A stretch of DNA of 15,182 nucleotides from positions 1-15,182 of the forward strand of contig JAAAOR010000051.1 in the NCBI GenBank assembly GCA_009908735.1. Direction: 5' to 3'. This DNA comes from Spirochaetota bacterium (lineage in GTDB: Bacteria > Spirochaetota > Spirochaetia > DSM-27196 > PWMO01). This document shows, piece after piece, positions 1 through 8,053 of the stretch. The stretch's first letter is position 1. Every line of letters starts with the position of its first letter. The position numbers were made by a program, and so were the translations under genes. The notes below the pieces were generated by a model that saw nothing but the letters and a program-made list of their open reading frames with translations, did no database searches and had not been told where the DNA came from.

Positions 1-1092
1 CTCGGAGGCGCCCCCGGCGCCGCTGCTCCCCATGCCGCTGCCGTGTGGCCACTCCTGCCGGCCGAGGAGCACTACCTCATCGCCGACCTCGGGCTTCTCG
101 GGGAGATCGGTAAGGTCGAGGGTGATCATGTCCATCGACACGCGGCCGCACACCGGTACCCGGGTGCCGTGAACCAGGGCGGTCCCGCAGTTCGAGAGCG
201 CACGCCGGTAGCCGTCCCCGTAGCCTACGGGCACGACGCCGATGCGGCTCCCGGGCGCGACGGTGTAGCTCCTGCCATATCCGACCGTCCATTCGCGGTC
301 GTAGGTGGTAACCTTCGCAAGTGCGCTTACCACCGTCATGCAGGGGCGAAGATCAACGACACCGCGCATGCGCTCGGCCACTGAGCGGCTTGGATACATC
401 CCGTAGGCCGCCACGCCCGGTCGGACAAGGTCGAAAGCCGCCTCGGGGCCAAAGACCATGATGGCGGCACTATTTGCCACATGGCGGAAGCGCAGGGGCA
501 CTCCGGCCCGCTCGATGTCGCGTACGATCTCGCCGAAGCGCTCGAGCTGGCGGCGAGCCGCCCTCAGGTCCTCCTCGTCGCTGTCCGGGAAGTGACTGAA
601 CACACCTTCGACCTCGATTCCCGGAAGGCCGGCGATGCTTGCCACATCCTCCACCGGCGAGTCGCTGAGCAGTCCCATGCGGCCCATGCCGGTGTCGATG
701 TTCACGTGTACGTGCGCCCTCACGCCGGCAGCCTCCGCGGCGGCGGACAGGAGGCCGGCGTAGGCGTGGCTCGATACGTTGAATCTGGCCTCGGGGTCGC
801 AAACGGCGGCGGGGAGCTCGTCGTCGAAGAGATCCTCGAGAATGAGGGTAGGATGGCCAATGCCGGCGGTGCGCAGGGCGGTGAGCTCCTGGGCGTTTGC
901 GATAGCAAGCATGGCGACGCCCTCTGCGACTGCCCGGTGGGCGACCGGCGCCAGGCCGTGGCCATAGGAATCGGCCTTCACCGGGAGAACCAATCCCGCA
1001 CCACCCGACTGCGCAGCGAGCGCAGTCAGGTTTGCGGCAAGGGCGTCGAGGTCGACATATGCCCTCGTTCGTCGTGCAGGAAGATCGCTCAT
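1..1092 (-). CDS. alr: Alanine racemase (partial, C-terminus cut by window edge)
   Basis: PLP-dependent enzyme that interconverts L- and D-alanine, giving D-alanine for peptidoglycan; cytoplasmic. The 364 visible codons start at an ATG at 1092. The PLP-binding lysine is Lys39 in VKADSYGHG, the family motif near the N-terminus of the TIM barrel. The second catalytic residue is Tyr272 in VGYGRSY, followed by VPVGYGDGY and a VSMDMITLDL strand of the C-terminal beta domain. About 20-40 residues are missing beyond the left edge. Translation starts 9 bases after the sodium:alanine symporter gene, with TAGGTG as ribosome-binding site, so the two genes are probably co-transcribed and coupled. Odd point: a Gly/Ser-rich stretch (residues about 350-363) follows LLGRQEW, where the family usually has a short loop. 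The family assignment is secure; the alanine specificity is supported by the neighbour. Confidence 0.95.
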   Translation of the reverse strand, partial: MSDLPARRTRAYVDLDALAANLTALAAQSGGAGLVLPVKADSYGHGLAPVAHRAVAEGVAMLAIANAQELTALRTAGIGHPTLILEDLFDDELPAAVCDPEARFNVSSHAYAGLLSAAAEAAGVRAHVHVNIDTGMGRMGLLSDSPVEDVASIAGLPGIEVEGVFSHFPDSDEEDLRAARRQLERFGEIVRDIERAGVPLRFRHVANSAAIMVFGPEAAFDLVRPGVAAYGMYPSRSVAERMRGVVDLRPCMTVVSALAKVTTYDREWTVGYGRSYTVAPGSRIGVVPVGYGDGYRRALSNCGTALVHGTRVPVCGRVSMDMITLDLTDLPEKPEVGDEVVLLGRQEWPHGSGMGSSGAGGASE

Positions 1093-1104
1093 TCGAAGCA
1101 CCTA
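1093..1104 (-). promoter_or_regulatory. Ribosome-binding site of alr overlapping the symporter stop codon
   Basis: Read on the minus strand, TAGGTG (1104-1099) lies 6 bases before the alr ATG. Its first three bases are the TAG stop of the upstream symporter gene. Ribosomes ending the symporter therefore stop on the alr initiation site, a layout typical of translational coupling. Confidence 0.6.
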
Positions 1105-2466
1105 CTCAGCGGGCTGTTGCTCGTAATCCTTGAGCGCCTGGAACACCACGCCACTGAGGGCAATCAGAGCAACGAGGTTCGGCAGGATCATCAAGCCGTT
1201 GAAAGCGTCGGAGAAGCTGAACACGAACTCCAGCGTCGAGACCGATCCGACGAACACCAGAACAACCCATATCCACTTGTAGTACTCCGCGATGCGTCGA
1301 CCCGCAATGTACTCCAGCGACTTGAATCCGTAAAAGTACCACGTCAGCATCGTCGAGAAAGCAAAAAAGATGAGGCCGAAGGTGACGATGAAGTTGCCAA
1401 AGCCCGGAAGCTGCGCGCCGTAGGCGGCGGTCGTCAGTTGTGAGCCGTCGAGTCCGCTTACGATCTCCATCACGCCGTTCGGCATGGTGAGGACGCGGCT
1501 GGTGAGGATAACGAGTGCAGTCATGGTACACACGACGATGGTGTCGAGGAAGGAGCCGAGGCTTGCGATGATGCCCTGGCGTACCGGATCGTTCGTGCGG
1601 CTAGCCGCATGTGCGATGGGCGCGCTTCCGAGGCCGGCCTCGTTGCTGAATACACCACGGGCCACGCCGTAGCGGATAACCGTACCGAGAAGGCCTCCAC
1701 CCACGGCCTTGCCGGAGAAGGCGTTACCGAAGATCCAGCCGAAAGCCTGGCCGATCGCGTCGTAGTTGACGGCGATGATTACGAGCGATCCGATGACGTA
1801 AATGACCGCCATGACGGGGACGATGCGCTCTGCAACGCTCGCGATGCTTCTAATACCGCCGATGATGACCAGCGCCACGAGAAGGGCGAGGATGACGCCG
1901 CTGATCCACACCGGAATCCCGAGCGTCTGCTCGACAGACTGTGCCACCTGGTTCGACTGCACCATGTTGCCGATGCCGACCGAGGCGATAAAGGCAAAGA
2001 TCGCGAATGCTCCGCCGAGCCATTTCCAGTTACCGCCAAAGCGGTCCTCCATGCCGCGGCTCGCGTAGTACATCGGGCCGCCCGACTTTTCGCCGGCTTC
2101 GTCGGTAACCCGGTACTTAATGGCAAGCACCGCCTCCGCGAATTTTGTAGCGCCACCCAAAATCGCCGTGATCCACATCCAGAACACGGCACCCGGTCCG
2201 CCGGCCACGATCGCGGTGGCCACCCCGGCGATGTTTCCCGTACCGATCGTCGCGGAGAGTGAGGTCATGAGCGCCGCAAAGGGACTGATGTCCCCATCTC
2301 CCTCCGATTTCTTAAACAGGAGCCTAAAAGCGTAGCCGAGCCTGCGATACTGAACGATGCGGGTGCCGACCGACAGAATCAGGCCGGTGCCAAACAGAGC
2401 CGTGATCATGATCGGCCCCCACGCGAACGAGCCAATCGCCCCGATCACCGCGGTTACAGTTTCCAT
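1102..2466 (-). CDS. Sodium:alanine symporter, AGCS family
   Basis: Inner-membrane secondary transporter that takes up alanine or glycine with sodium (or protons). The 454-residue protein is hydrophobic throughout, with about ten to eleven membrane segments, and has the usual family length (about 450-480). The family signature GGPGAVFWMWITAILG is intact at about residues 89-104, preceded by SATIGTGNIAGVATAI, and GGPMYYASRGM follows the next segment; these form the conserved substrate- and sodium-binding core. The start at 2466 has a purine-rich GAGGGGAAGG site upstream. A nitroreductase gene lies 77 bases upstream and alr 9 bases downstream. The alr neighbour supports alanine as substrate. 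AgcS, AlsT and DagA are names used for this family; the exact orthologue is not clear. Confidence 0.95.
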   Translation of the reverse strand: METVTAVIGAIGSFAWGPIMITALFGTGLILSVGTRIVQYRRLGYAFRLLFKKSEGDGDISPFAALMTSLSATIGTGNIAGVATAIVAGGPGAVFWMWITAILGGATKFAEAVLAIKYRVTDEAGEKSGGPMYYASRGMEDRFGGNWKWLGGAFAIFAFIASVGIGNMVQSNQVAQSVEQTLGIPVWISGVILALLVALVIIGGIRSIASVAERIVPVMAVIYVIGSLVIIAVNYDAIGQAFGWIFGNAFSGKAVGGGLLGTVIRYGVARGVFSNEAGLGSAPIAHAASRTNDPVRQGIIASLGSFLDTIVVCTMTALVILTSRVLTMPNGVMEIVSGLDGSQLTTAAYGAQLPGFGNFIVTFGLIFFAFSTMLTWYFYGFKSLEYIAGRRIAEYYKWIWVVLVFVGSVSTLEFVFSFSDAFNGLMILPNLVALIALSGVVFQALKDYEQQPAE

Positions 2467-2543
2467 GCGCGATACCTTCCCCTCTGATGTGCCACGTGTG
2501 AACTCACCTTCGTTCGGTTTTACCCACCTGTCAAGTGCGCTTC

Positions 2544-3128
2544 TTAGCGCCGCGCGAGGATCAGCTCATCCATCGATCGCTTCGGCACGTAGTGTGTCCC
2601 CGCGTCGTCGCGATAATACTTGATGCTCCCGTCTGCGGGGAGGTCGACGATGCGAGCGTCTTCCACCGGGGCGCCAAGCGCGACGACAAGGAGGGGCTCG
2701 TAGCGTGAGTCGATTGAGAGCTTGTCGCGGAGCTCAATCCAGTTTACCGAGGCCACCATGCACCCACCGTATCCGCCCTCGGACGCCGAAAGCAGCATAT
2801 TCTGGCATGCCAGGCCCATGTCACACCAGACGAACTCGGGCTTCACCTTCACCTCCGTATCGTGAAGGAAGACGACGTAGGCGGTCGGGCGTTCGCCTGC
2901 CTCGGGGCCGTCCCAGTCACCGAGGTAGCCGGCCCACTTCAAAAGGGGGAAGATCTTCCGGTTGGTGGACGGGTCTGCTACCAGTATGTAGCGAAGTGGC
3001 TGCGCATTCATCGCCGACGCGGAGAGGCGGGCGTTGGCCGTCCACTCCCGAAGTTGGGCCATTGTGACGGGACTGGATTCGTCAAAGCGACGATAGCTGC
3101 GGTTTTTCTGCGCGAGCTCGTTCATCAT
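2544..3128 (-). CDS. Nitroreductase family protein (FMN-dependent oxidoreductase)
   Basis: A 194-residue protein of the nitroreductase fold, which binds FMN as a dimer and transfers electrons from NAD(P)H to nitroaromatics, quinones, flavins or other acceptors. The N-terminal RSYRRF segment (about residues 10-15) is the FMN-phosphate-binding start of the family. SASAMNAQPLRY (about 36-47) matches the conserved S-x-x-N-x-Q-P motif, and GYGGCMVASVN (about 118-128) matches the glycine-rich segment near the flavin. No signal peptide is visible, so it should be cytoplasmic. Two adjacent ATG codons occur; the first (3128) is preferred because AAGGAG lies 7 bases upstream. A good promoter lies at 3164-3192. 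The physiological substrate cannot be read from the sequence. It may share a transcript with the symporter and alr. Confidence 0.9.
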   Translation of the reverse strand: MMNELAQKNRSYRRFDESSPVTMAQLREWTANARLSASAMNAQPLRYILVADPSTNRKIFPLLKWAGYLGDWDGPEAGERPTAYVVFLHDTEVKVKPEFVWCDMGLACQNMLLSASEGGYGGCMVASVNWIELRDKLSIDSRYEPLLVVALGAPVEDARIVDLPADGSIKYYRDDAGTHYVPKRSMDELILARR

Positions 3129-3163
3129 TGGTGGGCTCCTTGTCTCTGCGAGTATGGGTAGCC

Positions 3164-3192
3164 ATTCTAGACCGCCGACGCTCGCCTGCCAA
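3164..3192 (-). promoter_or_regulatory. Sigma-70-like promoter for the nitroreductase gene
   Basis: On the minus strand, TTGGCA (3192-3187) is followed after exactly 17 bases by TAGAAT (3169-3164). Each box is one or two mismatches from consensus. Transcription would start near 3157, leaving a leader of about 29 bases that holds the AAGGAG ribosome-binding site. This is the best promoter match I see in the window. Confidence 0.6.
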
Positions 3193-3250
3193 GTCCAGCG
3201 GGCGGCGCAGCGGCCTCGCCTCGCTCAAGGCGCGCCCCGAGCGTCCCGTA

Positions 3251-3280
3251 TTGCCCAGCAGGCGCCAGGTATCGTATTAT
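3251..3280 (+). promoter_or_regulatory. Probable promoter for acnA
   Basis: TTGCCC (3251-3256) and TATTAT (3275-3280) are separated by 18 bases, an acceptable sigma-70 layout. The start point would fall near 3287, about 55 bases before the acnA ATG. An 8-base palindrome, ATTCGAAT (3279-3286), overlaps the end of the -10 box and could be a small operator; palindromes of that size also occur by chance. Confidence 0.45.
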
Positions 3281-3341
3281 TCGAATGAAACCACAGTAGT
3301 AATCTTTTCGTGGCACACGCCCGTATCAGGAGAGAAGCCGC

Positions 3342-6059
3342 ATGGCCGCACACCCGAATTCTTTTGGTGCTCGTTCGACATTCAAGAGCAAGAACGAGAC
3401 CTTCGATTATTTCAGCTTATCCAAACTCGCCGACGCGGGGTTTCCTGGGATCCATCGGATGCCGTTCTCCGTCCGCATACTCATCGAGTCGGTGATGAGA
3501 AACGAAAACGGTCGCGAGATAACAGCGGAGCACGTGAAGGAGCTCGCCGCATACGATCCGAGGAAGCCGGCGGAGACGGAACTGCCGTTTAAGCCTGCGC
3601 GCGTACTCTTGCAGGACTTCACCGGCGTGCCCTGTGTGGTCGATCTGGCGGCGATGCGAAGCGCCATGGACCGCCTCGGCGGTGATCCGGCACGCATCAA
3701 CCCGGAGCTTGCGGTGAACCTCGTCATCGACCACTCCATCCAGGTCGACTTCTTCAACCGCATGGACGCTATTAAGCTCAACGCCGACATGGAGTTCAAG
3801 CGAAACCGCGAGCGCTACGAGTTCCTGCGCTGGGGTGAGCTTGCTTTCGAGAACTTCTCAGTGGTGCCGCCGGCAAGCGGCATCTGCCACCAGGTGAACC
3901 TCGAGTATCTCGGTCAGGCCGTCCGGGCGACCGACTCGGAGGACGGTGGTAATCGCCTCGCGTACTTCGACTCCCTCGTCGGCACCGATTCCCATACGCC
4001 GATGATAAACGGGCTCGGCATCCTCGGCTGGGGCGTGGGCGGCATCGAGGCGGAGGCCGGCATGCTCGGCCAGCCCATCTTCATGCTGGCACCACCGGTG
4101 GTAGGTGTGAAGCTAAGCGGCAAACTGCAACCCGGAATTACCGCCACCGACCTGGTACTCACCGTCACCGAGATGCTCAGAAAGCACGGCGTGGTCGGCA
4201 AATTCGTCGAGTTCTTCGGACAGGGACTTTCCGGGATGACGGTACCCGATCGGGCAACCATCTCCAACATGGCGCCCGAGTACGGCGCGACGGTCGGTTA
4301 TTTCCCCATCGATCAGCAGACCCTCGACTACATGTACTCCACTGGGCGCCCGCTGGACCTCATCGAGCGCGTGGAGGCCTACGCGAAGGAGCAGAGCCTG
4401 TTCCGCACCGACGACACGCCGGACCCGGAGTACCAGGACGTGCTCGAGCTCGATCTCTCTACGGTGGAGGCAAGCATTGCCGGGCCCAAGCGGCCGCAGG
4501 ACCGCATCGCCCTCTCCGACGTGCATCGGGCCTGGGACCACAGCCTCAGCGCTCCGGTGAAAGACCGCGGGTTCGAGGTTGCGACCAAAGAGCTCACCAA
4601 AACCGCGACCGTGACCCTGGACGACGGCACGCAGACGGAGCTACGACACGGAGATGTTGCCATCGCCGCGATCACGAGCTGCACGAACACCAGCAACCCC
4701 TCGGTGCTGCTTGCCGCCGGGCTCGTCGCCAAGAAGGCGGTCGAGGCGGGCCTGCACACGAAACCATACGTAAAGACGAGCTTTGCGCCGGGCTCCATGG
4801 TGGTGACCGAGTACCTCAAGCGCACCAATCTCATGACCTATCTGGAAGCCCTCGGCTTTTACCTCGTCGGCTACGGCTGTACAACCTGCATCGGGAACAG
4901 CGGGCCGGTTCCCGAGCCCATTGCACGAGCGGTCGAGGAGAACGACCTCGTGGTCGCCGGCGTGCTTAGCGGAAATCGCAATTTCGAGGGCCGCATCAAC
5001 CCGCACACCAGGGCGAACTTTCTGGCCTCGCCGCCGCTGGTGGTGGCCTACGCGCTTGCGGGTAACGTGGGCGTCGATCTCGAGAACGAGCCGATGGGGC
5101 ACCGCGAAGACGGCTCGCCCATCTACCTCAAAGACCTATGGCCGAGTGATGAGGAACTGTCGGAGTACGTAAAGAAGGCCCTCGACCGTGACGCCTTCAT
5201 CAAGAGCTACGAGGGGCTAGAATCCTCCAATGAGCAGTGGAACAACATAGACGTCTCCGCCTCCACCCTCTACGACTGGGACGAGGACAGCACCTACATC
5301 CGCGAGCCTGAGTTCTTCACCGGCATGAGCCCCGAGGTGGAGCCGATCCGGCCGATCGACGGCGCGCGCGTGCTGGTCTGGGCAGGCGATTCGACCACGA
5401 CCGATCACATAAGCCCCGCCGGCGCCATTGACCCCGACAGCCCCGCGGGCCGCTACCTGATCTCGCAGGGCGTGGACAAGAAGCACTTCAACTCCTACGG
5501 CAGCCGTCGTGGAAACCACGAGGTGATGGTGCGCGGCACCTTCGCCAACATCCGATTCCGAAACCTCCTCGCCCCGGGCACCGAAGGAAGCGCCACGACC
5601 TATCTTCCCACCGGTGAGGTGACCGACATCTACGATGCCTCGGTGCGCTACCGCGAGGCCGGTGTCCCGACCATCGTCATCGGAGGCAAAGACTACGGGA
5701 TGGGCTCGAGCCGTGACTGGGCCGCGAAAGGGCCTTTCCTTCTCGGCGTGCGCGCGGCAATCGCCGAATCCTTCGAGCGAATCCATCGCAGCAACCTGGT
5801 CGGCATGGGCATTTTGCCGCTTCAGTTCGGCGACGGCGAGAACGCCGAATCCCTCGGGCTCGATGGATCGGAGACCTTCTCCATCAAAGTTGATGATGGC
5901 CTCACGGCCGGCCAGAGCGTGGAGGTAGAGGCAAAAAAGCCGTCCGGGGAGACTGTGACTTTCACGACGCGCTGTCGCATTGACAGCCCCGTCGAGGTCG
6001 GCTACTACCGCAACGGCGGGATCCTGCAGACGGTGCTGCGCAGGTTCATGGCGCGGTAG
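3342..6059 (+). CDS. acnA: Aconitate hydratase A
   Basis: Isomerises citrate to isocitrate through cis-aconitate in the TCA (or glyoxylate) cycle, using a [4Fe-4S] cluster; cytoplasmic. The 905 residues match the AcnA/IRP1 type (E. coli AcnA is 891). Cluster ligands are Cys447 in [10 protein letters not shown] and Cys513 and Cys516 in [13 protein letters not shown], with spacing identical to E. coli Acn[14 protein letters not shown] (about 214-226) is an active-site segment. The C-terminal swivel domain carries [10 protein letters not shown] and the catalytic [10 protein letters not shown] (about 788-797). AGGAGAG lies 7 bases before the ATG. The flanking promoter and the downstream mtfA on the same strand suggest a two-gene unit. 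The related 2-methylaconitate-type AcnD is less likely because no methylcitrate genes are nearby. Confidence 0.97.
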   Translation: MAAHPNSFGARSTFKSKNETFDYFSLSKLADAGFPGIHRMPFSVRILIESVMRNENGREITAEHVKELAAYDPRKPAETELPFKPARVLLQDFTGVPCVVDLAAMRSAMDRLGGDPARINPELAVNLVIDHSIQVDFFNRMDAIKLNADMEFKRNRERYEFLRWGELAFENFSVVPPASGICHQVNLEYLGQAVRATDSEDGGNRLAYFDSLVGTDSHTPMINGLGILGWGVGGIEAEAGMLGQPIFMLAPPVVGVKLSGKLQPGITATDLVLTVTEMLRKHGVVGKFVEFFGQGLSGMTVPDRATISNMAPEYGATVGYFPIDQQTLDYMYSTGRPLDLIERVEAYAKEQSLFRTDDTPDPEYQDVLELDLSTVEASIAGPKRPQDRIALSDVHRAWDHSLSAPVKDRGFEVATKELTKTATVTLDDGTQTELRHGDVAIAAITSCTNTSNPSVLLAAGLVAKKAVEAGLHTKPYVKTSFAPGSMVVTEYLKRTNLMTYLEALGFYLVGYGCTTCIGNSGPVPEPIARAVEENDLVVAGVLSGNRNFEGRINPHTRANFLASPPLVVAYALAGNVGVDLENEPMGHREDGSPIYLKDLWPSDEELSEYVKKALDRDAFIKSYEGLESSNEQWNNIDVSASTLYDWDEDSTYIREPEFFTGMSPEVEPIRPIDGARVLVWAGDSTTTDHISPAGAIDPDSPAGRYLISQGVDKKHFNSYGSRRGNHEVMVRGTFANIRFRNLLAPGTEGSATTYLPTGEVTDIYDASVRYREAGVPTIVIGGKDYGMGSSRDWAAKGPFLLGVRAAIAESFERIHRSNLVGMGILPLQFGDGENAESLGLDGSETFSIKVDDGLTAGQSVEVEAKKPSGETVTFTTRCRIDSPVEVGYYRNGGILQTVLRRFMAR

Positions 6060-6157
6060 CCAGTGTTCGGCCCGCGGGGTCACAGCGACTCGCAGACACT
6101 CCCTGCAGCGGACCTCCAATCCGCCGGAAAGCGACGCCTGCCGGCCGGGGAGCCTCG

Positions 6158-6961
6158 ATGATAGGGTTTTTTCGCTGGTTGCTCGGCGGTGACAGACGAC
6201 GCGCATCGGATATCCCAGATGAGTCCTGGGCGCAGGCCCTCGAAAAGCATCCGATCGTGCGCGTGCTCTCCGCAGAGCAGACGGCCCGGCTTCGCGCCCG
6301 CACGGGTGAGGTTCTCTCACGCATCAGCATCGATACGGCCCGCGGCGTCGATAGGGGCGAAGAGCTTCGCCTCTCGGTGGCACTTCAGGCGGCGCTTCCC
6401 GTGCTCGAGCTCGGCGTGGTGTGGTATCGGGCAATTCGCACCATACTGCTCGTTCCCGGGGAGTACGAGACCGAGCTTACCACCGTCGACGAGGCCGGCG
6501 TCGTTCACGAGGGCGTGGACACGATCAGCGGCGAGACGGGACCTCAACAGCCGGTCGTGCTCTCGGTCGCCGACGTGGAGGCCTCGGGATGGGGAGAGGG
6601 ATACAACGTCGTCATCCACGAAATGGCGCATGTGATCGATGCGGCGGACGGTGAGGCCGACGGCATTCCACCGTTGCCGACGGGAATCGAGCCCGGGCGC
6701 TGGAGCAAGGTCTTCGCCGCCGTCCGCAGTGACCATGAGCGCCGCGTGCGGCGCAGCGAACGGGGCGGGGCTCAGTCGCGCGCGACCATGAAGCCCCCCG
6801 TCCTCGATCCCTACGCCGCCGAGGGGCCGGAGGAGTTTTTTGCCTGCAGCGCCGAACTGTTCTTCGAGCGTCCACGGCGGCTGAAGCGTGCCTACCCCGA
6901 GCTCTTCGAAGAGCTTCGAGCCTTCTTCGGGTTCGACCCGAGCGGACTATCGGGCGAGTAA
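6158..6961 (+). CDS. mtfA: MtfA-family zinc-dependent peptidase (M90)
   Basis: A 267-residue protein of the MtfA (YeeI) family, peptidase family M90. In E. coli MtfA binds and inactivates the glucose repressor Mlc (DgsA) and is itself a zinc aminopeptidase. The zinc site is visible: HEMAH with His154, Glu155 and His158, then a downstream glutamate, probably Glu226, in GPEEFFACSAELFF. The family segment GVVWYRAIRTILLVPGEY (from about residue 87) precedes it. No signal peptide is evident, although the N-terminus (IGFFRWLLGG) is short and hydrophobic. GGGGAG lies 5 bases before the ATG. It starts 98 bases after acnA and may be read from the same promoter. Its last 15 bases overlap the convergent NeuB-type gene. 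No Mlc-like repressor or sugar phosphotransferase gene is in view, so its target here is unknown. Confidence 0.9.
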   Translation: MIGFFRWLLGGDRRRASDIPDESWAQALEKHPIVRVLSAEQTARLRARTGEVLSRISIDTARGVDRGEELRLSVALQAALPVLELGVVWYRAIRTILLVPGEYETELTTVDEAGVVHEGVDTISGETGPQQPVVLSVADVEASGWGEGYNVVIHEMAHVIDAADGEADGIPPLPTGIEPGRWSKVFAAVRSDHERRVRRSERGGAQSRATMKPPVLDPYAAEGPEEFFACSAELFFERPRRLKRAYPELFEELRAFFGFDPSGLSGE

Positions 6962-8044
6962 GTGCTCCCAGCGGATGCCGCTGCCGCTTTCGATACCTCG
7001 GGCCGCCCGTGCGCCTCTGATGTCATCCCAGTGAAATGGTGAGAGACCGGGAATGAGATTCTTCTCGCTTCGGAGCGCGGCCGCGTTGTCGTCACCGACG
7101 GGCTCACCCGCGACGATGTCGCGGGTTGCCAGTATCGAGCGATTCGATCGCCCGTAGTTCGACTGCTCAGATCGGGCGAGCCGCTTCACTCCGTCGCCGA
7201 GTATGCGCGCCACTCTCTCATTGCCGAACCGGCTGCAAAGCTCGTCCACGGCTTCAGCCGACGGGCGACCTTCGACACCACGGATTGCTGAAACCATGGT
7301 GGCGAACTGCGTCGGCTCGAGCGCGATCCGATCGTCCAATCCCCCGCCGGAGCGTGAGAGTGTAAAGTGTTTCTCCACGGCGCGGGCACCAACCACGACC
7401 GCAGCCGCCGGGACGAGCTCCGGATCCAGGGAGTGGTCGGAGACGCCGACCGGCACGCCAAACACCGCCGCGAGGTTTCCGATCACCCGCAGATTGTAGT
7501 CTTCTTCCGGGGCGGGGTAGGCGGTGACGCAGTGCATGATCGCGCTGCAGGCGTTGCCGGTTATCTCCACGGCATGCTCGATATCCGCAAGGGTGGATAC
7601 GCCGGTAGAGAGGATGGCCGAGAGGCCCGCCTCACGCACGAGTCGCAGTAGCGGAGCGTGATTGAGCTCCGGTGAGGCGATCTTCACGGTGTCAAGGCCG
7701 ACCTCGCTGAGTACCTGTAGGCTGCGAGGACCGAAACAACTTGCGAGAAATGCCACACCGCGGCTGAGACAGTGTTCGGCCATCTCCGCGAAGAAATCAG
7801 GTGTAACCTCAAGCTGACGAAAGCGCTCGAAGAGCGGGACCTCTCCACCGGGCAGGCTCACCATGCCGGTCTTCGGATGGACGATCTCATCGGCATAGAC
7901 GATCTGCGTTTTGATGCAGCCGGCCCCTGCATCCGCGGCCGCATCAATAAGCTCTCGGGCTCGCCCGCGGTCACCGTCGTGTGAGGTGCCGATCTCCGCT
8001 ATTGCGATGGCGCTGTCGGCCGCGAAGTAGCGCTCGAGGCCCAT
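6947..8044 (-). CDS. NeuB-family nonulosonate (N-acetylneuraminate-type) synthase
   Basis: Condenses phosphoenolpyruvate with an N-acetyl hexosamine to form a nine-carbon sialic-type sugar (neuraminic, legionaminic or pseudaminic acid); cytoplasmic. The 365 residues comprise a NeuB TIM barrel (about 1-260) and a C-terminal SAF/antifreeze-like domain (about 298-360). Residues aligning with the Neisseria NeuB active site are all present: Glu17, Lys45, Gln47, Lys121, the metal ligands His204 (GVSDHS) and His226 (EKHFTL), Asp237, and Arg302 from the SAF domain. It differs in details: EIGTSHDG instead of the usual E-I-G-x-N-H-x-G, and LIPGLSP where the SAF domain usually has R-P-G-x-G-I-x-P. The ATG is 9 bases after the serS stop, without a clear ribosome-binding site, so coupling to serS is likely. 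No neuA, neuC or glycosyltransferase is nearby. The exact sugar product is open. Confidence 0.88.
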   Translation of the reverse strand: MGLERYFAADSAIAIAEIGTSHDGDRGRARELIDAAADAGAGCIKTQIVYADEIVHPKTGMVSLPGGEVPLFERFRQLEVTPDFFAEMAEHCLSRGVAFLASCFGPRSLQVLSEVGLDTVKIASPELNHAPLLRLVREAGLSAILSTGVSTLADIEHAVEITGNACSAIMHCVTAYPAPEEDYNLRVIGNLAAVFGVPVGVSDHSLDPELVPAAAVVVGARAVEKHFTLSRSGGGLDDRIALEPTQFATMVSAIRGVEGRPSAEAVDELCSRFGNERVARILGDGVKRLARSEQSNYGRSNRSILATRDIVAGEPVGDDNAAALRSEKNLIPGLSPFHWDDIRGARAARGIESGSGIRWEHLLAR

Positions 8045-8053
8045 AGGTTTCGA

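Noticed and set aside
481..1443. Long plus-strand open frame (320 codons) antisense to alr and the symporter
   Set aside because: It is a GC-rich shadow of two well-recognised genes, crosses their boundary, and its protein has no recognisable domain.
1609..2262. Plus-strand open frame of 217 codons antisense to the symporter
   Set aside because: Its translation is highly charged and without any family pattern; the opposite strand encodes a clear AGCS transporter.
2506..2534. Possible promoter for the symporter with a perfect TTGACA box
   Set aside because: The hexamer at the correct spacing (GAAGGT) does not resemble a -10 box, so I did not list it as a feature.
5217..6320. Minus-strand open frame of 367 codons antisense to acnA and mtfA
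   Set aside because: It covers the end of one solid gene and the start of another; composition is that of a reverse-frame shadow.
6900..6915. Perfect 16-base palindrome AGCTCTTCGAAGAGCT near the 3' end of mtfA, followed by a small hairpin at 6928-6940
   Set aside because: It encodes the Glu-Leu-Phe-Glu-Glu-Leu repeat of the protein and lacks a T-run; likely a codon coincidence rather than a terminator or operator.
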